Shown here: in pieces, positions 8,963 through 16,693 of the stretch | Layout of the letters: every line of letters begins with the position of its first letter | Numbering within the stretch: the stretch's first letter is position 1 | Source of the DNA: an uncultured Victivallaceae bacterium | GTDB lineage: Bacteria; Verrucomicrobiota; Lentisphaeria; Victivallales; Victivallaceae | Assembly: GCA_944389925.1 (NCBI GenBank) | Contig: CALXOD010000051.1 | Coordinates: 124,001-188,000 of the forward strand | Length of the DNA stretch: 64,000 bases | Direction: 5' to 3' | Made by a program: the position numbers and the translations under genes | Notes under the pieces: model-generated | Seen by the model: only the letters and a program-made list of their open reading frames with translations | What the model was told of the DNA's origin: nothing | The model's database searches: none

Positions 8963-9541
8963 GTGTTGGAAGAACGCAGCGATTACGAACTGATTACAGA
9001 CTATCTTGAGGGAAACGACAGCGCCTTTGAACAGCTGTATCAGCGGCATCGGAAAAGGCTGTACGGCTACCTCAATGGAATGATGCCCTGGAGCCCGGCG
9101 GAAGTAGATGATGTTTTCCAGCAGACCTGGGTGCGCGCGGTCACCCGGCTGCCGAAATACCGGGATCAAGGATATTTTGCCGCGTGGCTCTTCCGCATCG
9201 GAAGGAACCTGTTGATTGACAAAGTACGCCGCAGTAAACGAGAAAACGGCTTTCTCGAACTGGATCGCGAAGAGACCCCGGAAATCGATGCCCCGCCCGG
9301 AACCGAGCCATGGTGCCAGCTGGACGAGGCGGAACTGGGAAGACTGATCCAACAGGCTCTGGCCGAGTTGCCGGAAGAACAGCGGGAGGTCTTCCTGCTG
9401 CGCCGGGAAAAAGTGGCGTTCAAAGATATCGCGGAAATACAGAACTGTTCCATCAATACGGTTCTGTCCCGCATGCAATATGCTTTAAAAAACTTAAGGA
9501 CCCATCTGGGGACCGTTGACCATGGAGGATTGCTCCAATGA
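8963..9541 (+). CDS. ECF-type RNA polymerase sigma factor
   Basis: 192 residues from GTG (8963), with TTG (8966) as an alternative; no strong Shine-Dalgarno is visible. Region 2 runs from about residue 16 (NDSAFEQLYQRHRKRLYGYL) through VDDVFQQTWVRAVTRLPKY and the -10-recognition segment FAAWLFRIGRNLLIDKVRR. Region 4 (about 130-185) has LPEEQREVFLLRREKVAFKD and a recognition helix NTVLSRMQYALKNLR. Regions 1 and 3 are absent, as in ECF sigmas. Its stop overlaps the start of the anti-sigma gene (ATGA). The signal and regulon are unknown. Confidence 0.93.
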   Translation: MLEERSDYELITDYLEGNDSAFEQLYQRHRKRLYGYLNGMMPWSPAEVDDVFQQTWVRAVTRLPKYRDQGYFAAWLFRIGRNLLIDKVRRSKRENGFLELDREETPEIDAPPGTEPWCQLDEAELGRLIQQALAELPEEQREVFLLRREKVAFKDIAEIQNCSINTVLSRMQYALKNLRTHLGTVDHGGLLQ

Positions 9542-10002
9542 AAGAACTCTGCAACAAATATCTCGAAACCGTGCTGGACACGGATTCCCTGCTCACCGGG
9601 GAGGTGGCAGCGCATGTGGCGCACTGCCCGGCATGTGCCGCTCTGCGCCGGGATGCGGAGCTTCTGTGCAATAGCGCCCTGCCGGTCACACCGGAACCGG
9701 CCGGGGAGCTTGATGACCGGGTGCTCCGAGCCGTCCGCGAAGATCGGAAACGGCGACGCCTGGCGGCAGTGATTCTCCGCCGGATTCTGCCGGTCTCGGC
9801 GGCTGCCGCCGCGGCGATCGTGATTGCAGTCCGTCTGACCGGTGGCAATGAAACCATGCAGCGTCCGATGGCACCGCCGGTTGCGGCAACCGTCACGGAA
9901 CAACCTCCGACCCTGATGGACTGGACCCAGCTGGAACAGGAATCCTATTGCCTGGATCAGGAATTGAATTCGCGTCAATACGCATTGAATAATTGGATTT
10001 AA
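9538..10002 (+). CDS. Membrane anti-sigma factor with zinc-finger (zf-HC2/ZAS) domain
   Basis: 154 residues. The N-terminal cytoplasmic domain carries the zinc motif H-x3-C-x2-C (HVAHCPAC, residues ~22-29) that defines ZAS anti-sigma factors. A single hydrophobic segment (ILPVSAAAAAAIVIAV, ~82-97) anchors it in the inner membrane. The short C-terminal part, rich in Pro, Thr and Gln, would lie in the periplasm. It is coupled by ATGA overlap to the ECF sigma gene, whose product it most likely sequesters. Confidence 0.88.
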   Translation: MKELCNKYLETVLDTDSLLTGEVAAHVAHCPACAALRRDAELLCNSALPVTPEPAGELDDRVLRAVREDRKRRRLAAVILRRILPVSAAAAAAIVIAVRLTGGNETMQRPMAPPVAATVTEQPPTLMDWTQLEQESYCLDQELNSRQYALNNWI

Positions 10003-10030
10003 GAAAGACAGAGATCAAACAGGAATCAGC

Positions 10031-10609
10031 ATGATGGTTTTCAAAGTTTCAGTTGTGCTTCTTCTGCTTCTGGGGGCTCCGTTGTTGCCGCTCCAGGCCG
10101 GAGTGGCCGAAGAGGTTCAGAAAGCGGAGGACTTTGTTCCGCCGCCGCCGCCACCGCCGCCGCCGGATTTTCATCCCAAAGGCAAGGGTGGACGTTCCGG
10201 CGATGCAGCCATCTGGCGGGTTTTTTCCATGCTGACACCCAGCGAACGCAAATCCATGATGGAGTTGCAGGCAAAAGATCCTGATGAATTTCGGATGCAG
10301 CTGCAGGCAAAAGTCGACGCTCTGCGCAAAATGGAGCGGGAACGGGAACAAAAGCTGAAAGCGCTTGTGGAAGCCTATCACGGTGCCAGCCCTGCTGAGC
10401 GTCCCGCCATCGAAGCAGAAATCACTGCCATGGTTCGGGAAAGATACCAGAAACGCCTGGACGAAAACCGCCGCTATCTGGAAGAGACAAAGCGTCGACT
10501 TGAGCGGCTCTCTCAGGAATTGGCCAAGCGGGAAAAAAATGCCGATCGGGCGATTCAGGCTACCGTCAAGCGACGACTGGAACGTCCGGAAAAGATAACA
10601 CCCCCTTAA
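10031..10609 (+). CDS. Exported proline-rich, helical protein of the sigma-factor operon
   Basis: 192 residues. A Sec signal (VSVVLLLLLGAPLLPLQAG) is followed by a run of nine prolines (about 37-45) and a linker. The rest, about 60-185, is long, highly charged helix with coiled-coil character (KMEREREQKLKALVEAYHGA, RRYLEETKRRLERLSQELAK). It resembles the general layout of periplasmic Spy/CpxP-like stress sensors, but I see no LTxxQ signature, so this is only an analogy. It follows the anti-sigma gene by 28 bases and is probably co-transcribed. It could be an envelope-stress effector or a partner of the anti-sigma factor. Confidence 0.6.
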   Translation: MMVFKVSVVLLLLLGAPLLPLQAGVAEEVQKAEDFVPPPPPPPPPDFHPKGKGGRSGDAAIWRVFSMLTPSERKSMMELQAKDPDEFRMQLQAKVDALRKMEREREQKLKALVEAYHGASPAERPAIEAEITAMVRERYQKRLDENRRYLEETKRRLERLSQELAKREKNADRAIQATVKRRLERPEKITPP

Positions 10610-10732
10610 TTCTGCATCATCATAAAGACCGAATTCCCCGGCATGTCAAGCACAATCTCACACTTCTGGATCTGAAATCCGATCAGATCTGTGGGGGATT
10701 ATACACTCTTAACTCCAACCTGAATCAATACT

Positions 10733-11845
10733 ATGGACTACCAGAAATTTCCTGCTTCTTCAGGAACCGTCGGAGAAACTTTCATTGCCACCTGTTCCCA
10801 ACCAGCTGAGGATTTTGCCACGGAGGCGCATGCTTTACTGGAATCCTGTCGGGCGATTTTTGCCGGACGCCGGCCGTTGTACTGGCGCTTTCATCTAAGC
10901 GACATCGCCAATCAGGCGGAACCGCTCCGGAAGTTGCTCGGCGATGACGCCAATTACGTTCTGATGGTGGGACAGCCGCCGACAGGCGGCAGTCGTCTGG
11001 CCACCACCGCCTGGCTGCTGGATGCCCCCCAACCGGTAATCCGGCAACAAACAGAAGACGGCAGTTCCACCGAACAAGCACTCTCGCATTATCATCTGTT
11101 CACCTTTCGCCGGCCCCGTCTGCAGTCAACGACCAGTGAAGACCAGATGCGGGAGGAGTTTCAAGCCCTGCGCACAGCCATTGTGTTGCGAAACGGCACA
11201 CTGGCTGACCATGTGCACCGCACCTGGATCTATTGCAGGGATGTGGACAACCATTACGCCGGTCTGGTAAAAGGGCGGCGGGATTTTTTTCGCGAAGAAG
11301 GCTTGACGGAAAAGACACATTACATCACCAGCACCGGCATCGAGGCGCTGGCCGCAGAACCGGCCCGCCTGGTACAGATGGAATCCCTGGCATTATGGGG
11401 GCTGCGTCCGGAGCAGGTAATCTATCTGCGCGCGCCGGAATACCTCTCGCCAACCCATGTATACGGAGTCACGTTTGAGCGCGGTGTCCGAATTCTGTTC
11501 GGCGATCGTTCCTGGCTCCACCTTTCCGGTACCGCCAGCATCGACAAGGAGGGACACATTGTCCATCCCGGCAATATCCGGCTCCAGGTCCGGCGGATGG
11601 TGGAAAACTTTTCTGCTCTGTTGCATGAGGGAGAAGGTTCTCTGAATGACCTGAAAATCGCCGCCGTCTACCTGCGTGATGCCGCCGACGCCCCCGCAGT
11701 GGAGGAGATTCTCAGCGAACTTCTGCCGCCAACCGTCCCGCGAATCATGGTAAAAGCCCCGGTCTGCCGTCCCGGCTGGCTGGTGGAAATGGAAGGCGTC
11801 GCTGTACATGACCATGGCGATCCCCGATTCCAACCGCTCGGATAA
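10733..11845 (+). CDS. Large RidA (YjgF/YER057c/UK114)-superfamily protein
   Basis: 370 residues, about three times the length of classical RidA. The C-terminal part (about 220-365) has the family features: ERGVRILFGDRSWLHLSGTA, SIDKEGHIVHPGNIRLQVRR, then LNDLKIAAVYLRDAAD. This is the 'GTAS.D..G.......I..Q.....NF...L...G....D......Y..D' pattern of RidA proteins. The N-terminal ~200 residues are unfamiliar and may be a degenerate second RidA-like fold, as in FkbO/Hyg5 chorismatases. RidA proteins deaminate reactive enamines, but the active-site Arg cannot be assigned with confidence here. It precedes the DUF1549 operon on the same strand. Confidence 0.65.
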   Translation: MDYQKFPASSGTVGETFIATCSQPAEDFATEAHALLESCRAIFAGRRPLYWRFHLSDIANQAEPLRKLLGDDANYVLMVGQPPTGGSRLATTAWLLDAPQPVIRQQTEDGSSTEQALSHYHLFTFRRPRLQSTTSEDQMREEFQALRTAIVLRNGTLADHVHRTWIYCRDVDNHYAGLVKGRRDFFREEGLTEKTHYITSTGIEALAAEPARLVQMESLALWGLRPEQVIYLRAPEYLSPTHVYGVTFERGVRILFGDRSWLHLSGTASIDKEGHIVHPGNIRLQVRRMVENFSALLHEGEGSLNDLKIAAVYLRDAADAPAVEEILSELLPPTVPRIMVKAPVCRPGWLVEMEGVAVHDHGDPRFQPLG

Positions 11846-11919
11846 AGAGCGTTACGCATGTCCCTGCACCGAAAAGACAATTATCCATCCATCATATACA
11901 AAAACCGGAGAACAACTTC

Positions 11920-13500
11920 ATGAGATCCATCACGGTTCTGCTGCCGTTGCTGCTGGCAGCCCTCTTCCTTCCTGTTCAGGCGGCAGAAGGGAAAACGGAA
12001 CGGAGTTTATTTGAAAAGGAAACCCCGGTTCCGCTCCGTACCCCGCTGGATCAGCGGTTCGCCGAATCCTGGCATCATGCCTCCCTCGCGATTCCCCGGG
12101 AGGCCTCGGACGCAGTTCAGCTGCGCCGGGTTCATCTGGCACTGGCCGGACGCCTGCCGACCCCGCAGGAGGCGGAAGCCTATTTCCGGGATACTGTGCC
12201 GGATAAATATGAAAAGATGGTTGACCGGTTACTGAATTCTCCGGATTTTCCGGCGTTCTGGTCGATGAAATGGGCCGATGTGCTGCGTATCAAGTCCGAA
12301 TTTCCCATCAATCTCTGGCCTAATGCGGTCTACGCCTACCACCGGCTGTTGTACCATAGCCTGTCCCGAAATGAACCTATGGATCGTCTTTTCCGACATC
12401 TGTTGCTGGCTACCGGCAGCAACTTCCGCGATCCGGAGGCCAACTTTCTGCGGGCGGCGGCAGACCGCACTCCGCGCGGACTTTCCCGAAATATTGCGCT
12501 GACACTATTCGGTTGCCGGACCGAACAATGGCCGGAAAAAGATCAACAGGCACTTGAAGCGTTCTTTTCCCAGATCCGCTACAAAAAAACCTGGGAGTGG
12601 AAAGAGGAAATCGTCTTTGTACAGCCGGAAACCGCACCGGTCTCCCTGACTTTGCCGAACGGTTCCGCCGTCACCATCCAACCGGGCGAAGACCGTCGCA
12701 CGGCACTGGCCGACTATGTGTTCGATCCCCGGGAGCAGGTATTCGCCGCCGCCACAGTCAATCGTACCTGGTGCTGGTTTTTCGGCCACGGGCTGAATGG
12801 AGGAAGTGGGGACGACCTGCCCCGCCCGGGGCCAGACGCCCTGCCGGAACCGGGAAAGCTGCTGACACAGCAGTTTTCGGAAGATGGATATGACTTCCGG
12901 GAACTCTGCCGCCGGATCGTGCTTTCCGCGCCATTCCGGGCCTCGGCACTTCCGCGGGAAAATCTTGAACCGCAACACCTCGAAAAGGCGGAACACATGT
13001 TCGCACAATTTCCGTTGCGCCGACTGGATGCCGAAGTGCTGGATGATATGATCGGTACCCTCTCCGGTAATCCGTCCTCTTATTCCAGCGTCATCCCGGA
13101 GCCGTTCAGTTTCATTCCGAAAGAGGAACGGACTGTGCTGCTGACTGATGGATCCATCAGCAGTCGCTTTCTCGGTCTTTTCGGGCGCCCTTCCCGCGAT
13201 GGAGGAGGTTTGGATGAACGCAACAACCGGATCAGTGCCGAACAGCGGCTCTATCTCTTCAATTCGGGTGAACTATATCGGAAAATGGGCAGAATCCCCG
13301 GAGTCTGGAAAATACGAGGGCGTGCTCTTCCCGCCCAGCTGGATCGAGTGTATCTGCTGTTCTATTCGCGCTATCCGTCCCCGGAAGAAAAGCAGTTGCT
13401 GCGCCGGGCTTATCCTGCTGAAGGAAAAGAAAAGGCGCGTTTTCTGCAGGACCTGTGCTGGGTGCTGCTGAACAGCAAAGAATTTCTGTATCAACACTAA
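11920..13500 (+). CDS. DUF1549/DUF1553 protein (planctomycete-type, exported)
   Basis: 526 residues with a signal peptide (MRSITVLLPLLLAALFLPVQA). A DUF1549-like region at ~50-200 includes LRRVHLALAGRLPTPQEAEA and WSMKWADVLRIKSEFP. A DUF1553-like region follows at ~260-520 (DYVFDPREQVFAAATVNRTW, GHGLN, RRLDAEVLDDM, LYSRYPSPEEKQL-type ending). Planctomycete homologues often carry an N-terminal cytochrome domain (PSCyt1) with CxxCH; none is present here. The start has GGAGAA upstream. It is first in a tight operon with a DUF1501 protein (10 bases downstream) and a PPC-like protein. Function is unknown; in planctomycetes the pair is associated with polysaccharide use. Confidence 0.8.
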   Translation: MRSITVLLPLLLAALFLPVQAAEGKTERSLFEKETPVPLRTPLDQRFAESWHHASLAIPREASDAVQLRRVHLALAGRLPTPQEAEAYFRDTVPDKYEKMVDRLLNSPDFPAFWSMKWADVLRIKSEFPINLWPNAVYAYHRLLYHSLSRNEPMDRLFRHLLLATGSNFRDPEANFLRAAADRTPRGLSRNIALTLFGCRTEQWPEKDQQALEAFFSQIRYKKTWEWKEEIVFVQPETAPVSLTLPNGSAVTIQPGEDRRTALADYVFDPREQVFAAATVNRTWCWFFGHGLNGGSGDDLPRPGPDALPEPGKLLTQQFSEDGYDFRELCRRIVLSAPFRASALPRENLEPQHLEKAEHMFAQFPLRRLDAEVLDDMIGTLSGNPSSYSSVIPEPFSFIPKEERTVLLTDGSISSRFLGLFGRPSRDGGGLDERNNRISAEQRLYLFNSGELYRKMGRIPGVWKIRGRALPAQLDRVYLLFYSRYPSPEEKQLLRRAYPAEGKEKARFLQDLCWVLLNSKEFLYQH

Positions 13501-13510
13501 GGAGCGCACC

Positions 13511-14824
13511 ATGAACCGGCGTGATTTTCTAAAAACCTTCGCTACCTTCTCCACACTGGGCGCCGTCGCTCATTTTGCCGGGCGCCCCCTGTCCGCATGG
13601 GCGGAAAAAGCCGCCCCGCCTCCCCGACCGCGGGCAAAATCCGTCATCGAAGTATGGGTCTGGGGCGGACCGAGTCAGTTGGAAACGTTCGACCCCAAAC
13701 CCGGAGCGCCACGGGATTACAACGGCGGGTTCAAAGCCATACCGACCAACGTGCCCGGAATTGAAATCAGCGAATTTTTCCCGTTGCTCGCTCAACATGC
13801 CGACAAATATTCCCTGATCCGTACCATGACCCATCCCCATCCGGGCCACGAAACCGCCACCTATCTGATGCAGACGGGACGCAATCCCGGCGGCGGTCGG
13901 GTGTTTCCCGCCATCGGTGCAGTCATTGCCATGTTCAAGGCGGAAAACTACCGGGGGGACATTCCCCCCTATGTCATCCTGACTGTCCCCAAAGGACGTT
14001 TTTCTGAAGTAGGTTTTCTCAATGAACGCTACAGCCCGCTGGTTACCGGCGGCAATCCGGCGGCGGAGAAGTTCATCGTCGACGGGATTGTCCCGCCGGG
14101 AGGGTTGAGTCGGGAAGCGTTGCAGAAGCGGTTCGGTCTGCTGGAACAGCTGGATACGTTCGGGCGTGCCGCCGCCGGCATGGAAGAGTTGAAGCGTTTC
14201 GACGAAGCCGGAATCGGCGCCCGCCGCGTTGTGGAAGGCGATGCCGCCAAAGTTTTCGATCTGGCGCTGGAACCTAAAGCCATGCGGGAGCGGTATGGTA
14301 TGACCACCCTGGGACAGTCCTTCCTCACCGCCCGTCGTCTGGTGGAGGCAGGGGTTCCCTATATCACCATCAATGCGCAGGGGTGGGATACTCACAAACG
14401 CCATTTTGAAACCATGAAGACGAAAGCAGCGGAGATGGACAAAGCCACCAGCGCACTGATTTCTGATCTGCATGAGCGCGGCCTGCTGGACAGTACCATC
14501 ATCTGGTGGACCGGCGAATTCGGCCGTACCCCCAAAGTCGACTGGGATGCCCCCTGGAACGGCGGCCGCAATCATTATCCGCATTGTTTTTCCTGCCTGG
14601 TCGCCGGCGGTGGTTTTGCCGGTGGCAAAGTCGTGGGTGAATCTGATGAATTTGCCGCAAAAGTCGTCTCCCGTCCCGTCAGTCCGCAGGATATGCTCGG
14701 CAGTATTTACGAACTCTGCGGCATCGATCCGGATGGGAAACTGCCGAACCCGATCGGCCTGGACGTCCCTGTACTGCCGCCGGAATCCGCGGCCGGACGC
14801 CTCCGGGAACTTTACCGGTCCTGA
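13511..14824 (+). CDS. DUF1501 family protein with Tat-type signal
   Basis: 437 residues. The N-terminus MNRRDFLKTFATFSTLGAVA has a twin-arginine motif (RRDFLK), so export as a folded, possibly metal-bound protein is likely. The body matches DUF1501, a sulfatase/alkaline-phosphatase-fold relative: VWVWGGPSQLETFDPKPGAP, IRTMTHPHPGHETATYL, NAQGWDTHKRHFETM and a C-terminal WWTGEFGRTPKVDWDAPWNG followed by GRNHYP. Asp/His residues in these motifs resemble metal ligands. It sits in an operon with DUF1549 and PPC-like partners. Substrate is unknown. Confidence 0.88.
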   Translation: MNRRDFLKTFATFSTLGAVAHFAGRPLSAWAEKAAPPPRPRAKSVIEVWVWGGPSQLETFDPKPGAPRDYNGGFKAIPTNVPGIEISEFFPLLAQHADKYSLIRTMTHPHPGHETATYLMQTGRNPGGGRVFPAIGAVIAMFKAENYRGDIPPYVILTVPKGRFSEVGFLNERYSPLVTGGNPAAEKFIVDGIVPPGGLSREALQKRFGLLEQLDTFGRAAAGMEELKRFDEAGIGARRVVEGDAAKVFDLALEPKAMRERYGMTTLGQSFLTARRLVEAGVPYITINAQGWDTHKRHFETMKTKAAEMDKATSALISDLHERGLLDSTIIWWTGEFGRTPKVDWDAPWNGGRNHYPHCFSCLVAGGGFAGGKVVGESDEFAAKVVSRPVSPQDMLGSIYELCGIDPDGKLPNPIGLDVPVLPPESAAGRLRELYRS

Positions 14825-14839
14825 AAGGAGACCCCTGTT

Positions 14840-16612
14840 ATGAAATTCTCGTTGTTTCTGTTGTCTGCGGGCCTGTGCAGTGCTTTTTCCCTGACTGCCG
14901 CTCCAGATCCTTATATCGGATATCTTTATCCGGCGGGAGGCCGGCAGGGAGAAAAAATCCGCGTTCTTATCGGCGGCCAGAATCTGTCAGTCCTGACTGG
15001 TGGAATTGTCTCCGGTTCCGGCGTTACCATTGAGAAACTGCAGGTCGTAAAATTCTTCCCCGCTCCTGCCGGCAATCAGCGTCGTTATCTCGTTCAGCGC
15101 CTGATTGCCGTCGAAGACGGGAAAAAACCACCGGCCGTTCCGGAAGATACCGACGGCTGGCGGGAACATCCATGGTGGGATCGCATCGAATCCCTGCCGC
15201 AGCTGGAACGGACGCTGATTGCCCGCGATCTCTGCGTGCCCAAGAATGCCCTGCAGGCCAGTCCATCCATCCGGCAGATGGCGATTGCAGAAATTGCCAT
15301 AGCTCCCGATGCGCTTCCCGGCCGGCGGGAACTCCGATTGATTCGTTCCGGGCGTGGCAATCAGGCGGTCACACTACCGTTGCCGTTCTTTGTAGACACC
15401 GCGCCCCAGGTGAAGGAAGCCCCCTACACCATGCCACGCCGCCCCCTGCCGCCACCGAACCGCCTGGAGCAGATCCCTGCCACCTTCAATGGGCAGATCA
15501 TGCCGGGAGAAACCGATACGGTGGAAATTCCCCTGCGGCAGAATCAGGATTACACCTTTATCCTGACCGGACGTGCTCTGCGTCCGTTTCTTGGCGATGC
15601 GGTGCCGGGGCATTTTCAACCGATTCTGCGGCTGCTGACTCCGGAAGGCGAAGAAGCGGCATTTGCGGATGATTATCTGGTTCACCCGGATCCTGTTATG
15701 TTTTTCCGGGCGCCGGCAGACGGCCTTTATCGAATGGAAATCCGGGACAATCTGTATCGCGGACGGGAAGATTTCGTCTATCGGCTGCAGGTGCTTCCGG
15801 GAACGGTCCCGCCTGAACGCGGTCTTCCTGCTCAAACTCTCCTGCCGGAAACAGAAGCCTCCTCGCCCGCTGCCGCCGGACTTCTGCCTTTTCCGGGCAT
15901 GATCCGGGGCGTGCTGACACGTCCAGGAGAAACGGCCACATTTCGCTTCTCCGGTCACAAGGGAGAAAAAGTTGTATTGGAAGTTCAGGCGCGCCGATTC
16001 GGCTCGCCTCTGGATTCCCGCCTGACGCTGATCGCTCCGGATGGTCGGACGGTAGCGGAAAACGATGACGTTCAGGAGCCACTGCTGGTAGACGAATATA
16101 CCCAGCATCTGGATTCCGGGATCACCTGTGAACTACCCCAGACGGGCGAATACCGCATTCTGCTGACGGACACAGAGGGACGTGGTGGAAAAGATTATTT
16201 TTATCGGCTGCGAATCGACCGACCTCGTCCGGATTTTCAAGTATATCTGGTGGGATCCGGCTTGAATCTTACCCGGAATACGCCGCGGAAGGTGCGCTTT
16301 CTGATTGTACGCCGGGAAGGTTTTTCCGGTCCGATCCGCCTCATCATTCCGGAGCGTTTCCTGAAAATTTCCGGAACGCCTGTGATTCCAGCTGATTGCA
16401 AAGAATGGAGCGCGGAAATTCTTCCCGGCACCGCAGCGAGCAACACTCCGCGTGCGGTCGAACTCTTCGCGGAAGGGGAAATCGCGGGCAAGACCGTCCG
16501 CCACTCAGTGATTCCCGCGGATGAATTCATTCAGGCTTTTGCCCATACCCATCTGTTGACCGCCGGGAATCTCTTCACTGCCGTTCGCAACAGCAGCAAG
16601 AAAAAGAAATAA
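14840..16612 (+). CDS. Exported PPC-like beta-sandwich protein of the DUF1501 operon
   Basis: 590 residues with a signal peptide (MKFSLFLLSAGLCSAFSLTA). It starts with an IPT/TIG-like segment (PYIGYLYPAGGRQGEKIRVLIGG-type opening) and then has two bacterial pre-peptidase C-terminal (PPC)-like modules: ~210-330 (GQIMPGETDTVEIPL ... DNLYRGREDFVYRLQV) and ~350-470 (GVLTRPGETATFRFSGHKGE ... TDTEGRGGKDYFYRLRI). No catalytic domain is apparent. Proteins of this layout accompany DUF1549/DUF1501 pairs in planctomycetes, so it probably binds substrate or partners. It ends the operon at the terminator beginning at 16627. Confidence 0.72.
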   Translation: MKFSLFLLSAGLCSAFSLTAAPDPYIGYLYPAGGRQGEKIRVLIGGQNLSVLTGGIVSGSGVTIEKLQVVKFFPAPAGNQRRYLVQRLIAVEDGKKPPAVPEDTDGWREHPWWDRIESLPQLERTLIARDLCVPKNALQASPSIRQMAIAEIAIAPDALPGRRELRLIRSGRGNQAVTLPLPFFVDTAPQVKEAPYTMPRRPLPPPNRLEQIPATFNGQIMPGETDTVEIPLRQNQDYTFILTGRALRPFLGDAVPGHFQPILRLLTPEGEEAAFADDYLVHPDPVMFFRAPADGLYRMEIRDNLYRGREDFVYRLQVLPGTVPPERGLPAQTLLPETEASSPAAAGLLPFPGMIRGVLTRPGETATFRFSGHKGEKVVLEVQARRFGSPLDSRLTLIAPDGRTVAENDDVQEPLLVDEYTQHLDSGITCELPQTGEYRILLTDTEGRGGKDYFYRLRIDRPRPDFQVYLVGSGLNLTRNTPRKVRFLIVRREGFSGPIRLIIPERFLKISGTPVIPADCKEWSAEILPGTAASNTPRAVELFAEGEIAGKTVRHSVIPADEFIQAFAHTHLLTAGNLFTAVRNSSKKKK

Positions 16613-16626
16613 TTGCTGAAATGTTC

Positions 16627-16670
16627 AACAGCCGTCACCGTTGTTCTACGGTGACGGCTGTTTTCCTTTC
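16627..16670 (+). terminator. Rho-independent terminator after the DUF1549/DUF1501/PPC operon
   Basis: A 14-bp stem (16627-16640 paired with 16649-16662; core GCCGTCACCG/CGGTGACGGC) has an 8-base loop and is followed on the plus strand by TTTTCCTTTC. The convergent argS gene ends 32 bases away, so the hairpin may also limit minus-strand read-through. Confidence 0.85.
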
Positions 16671-16693
16671 TTCATTCCATCTTCTGGCGATCG

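Noticed and set aside
10669-10689. GATCTGA...TCAGATC inverted repeat upstream of the RidA-like gene, similar to the one at 1032
   Set aside because: Only a short match, no promoter next to it and no regulator gene nearby; two copies in 64 kb are not enough to call an operator family.
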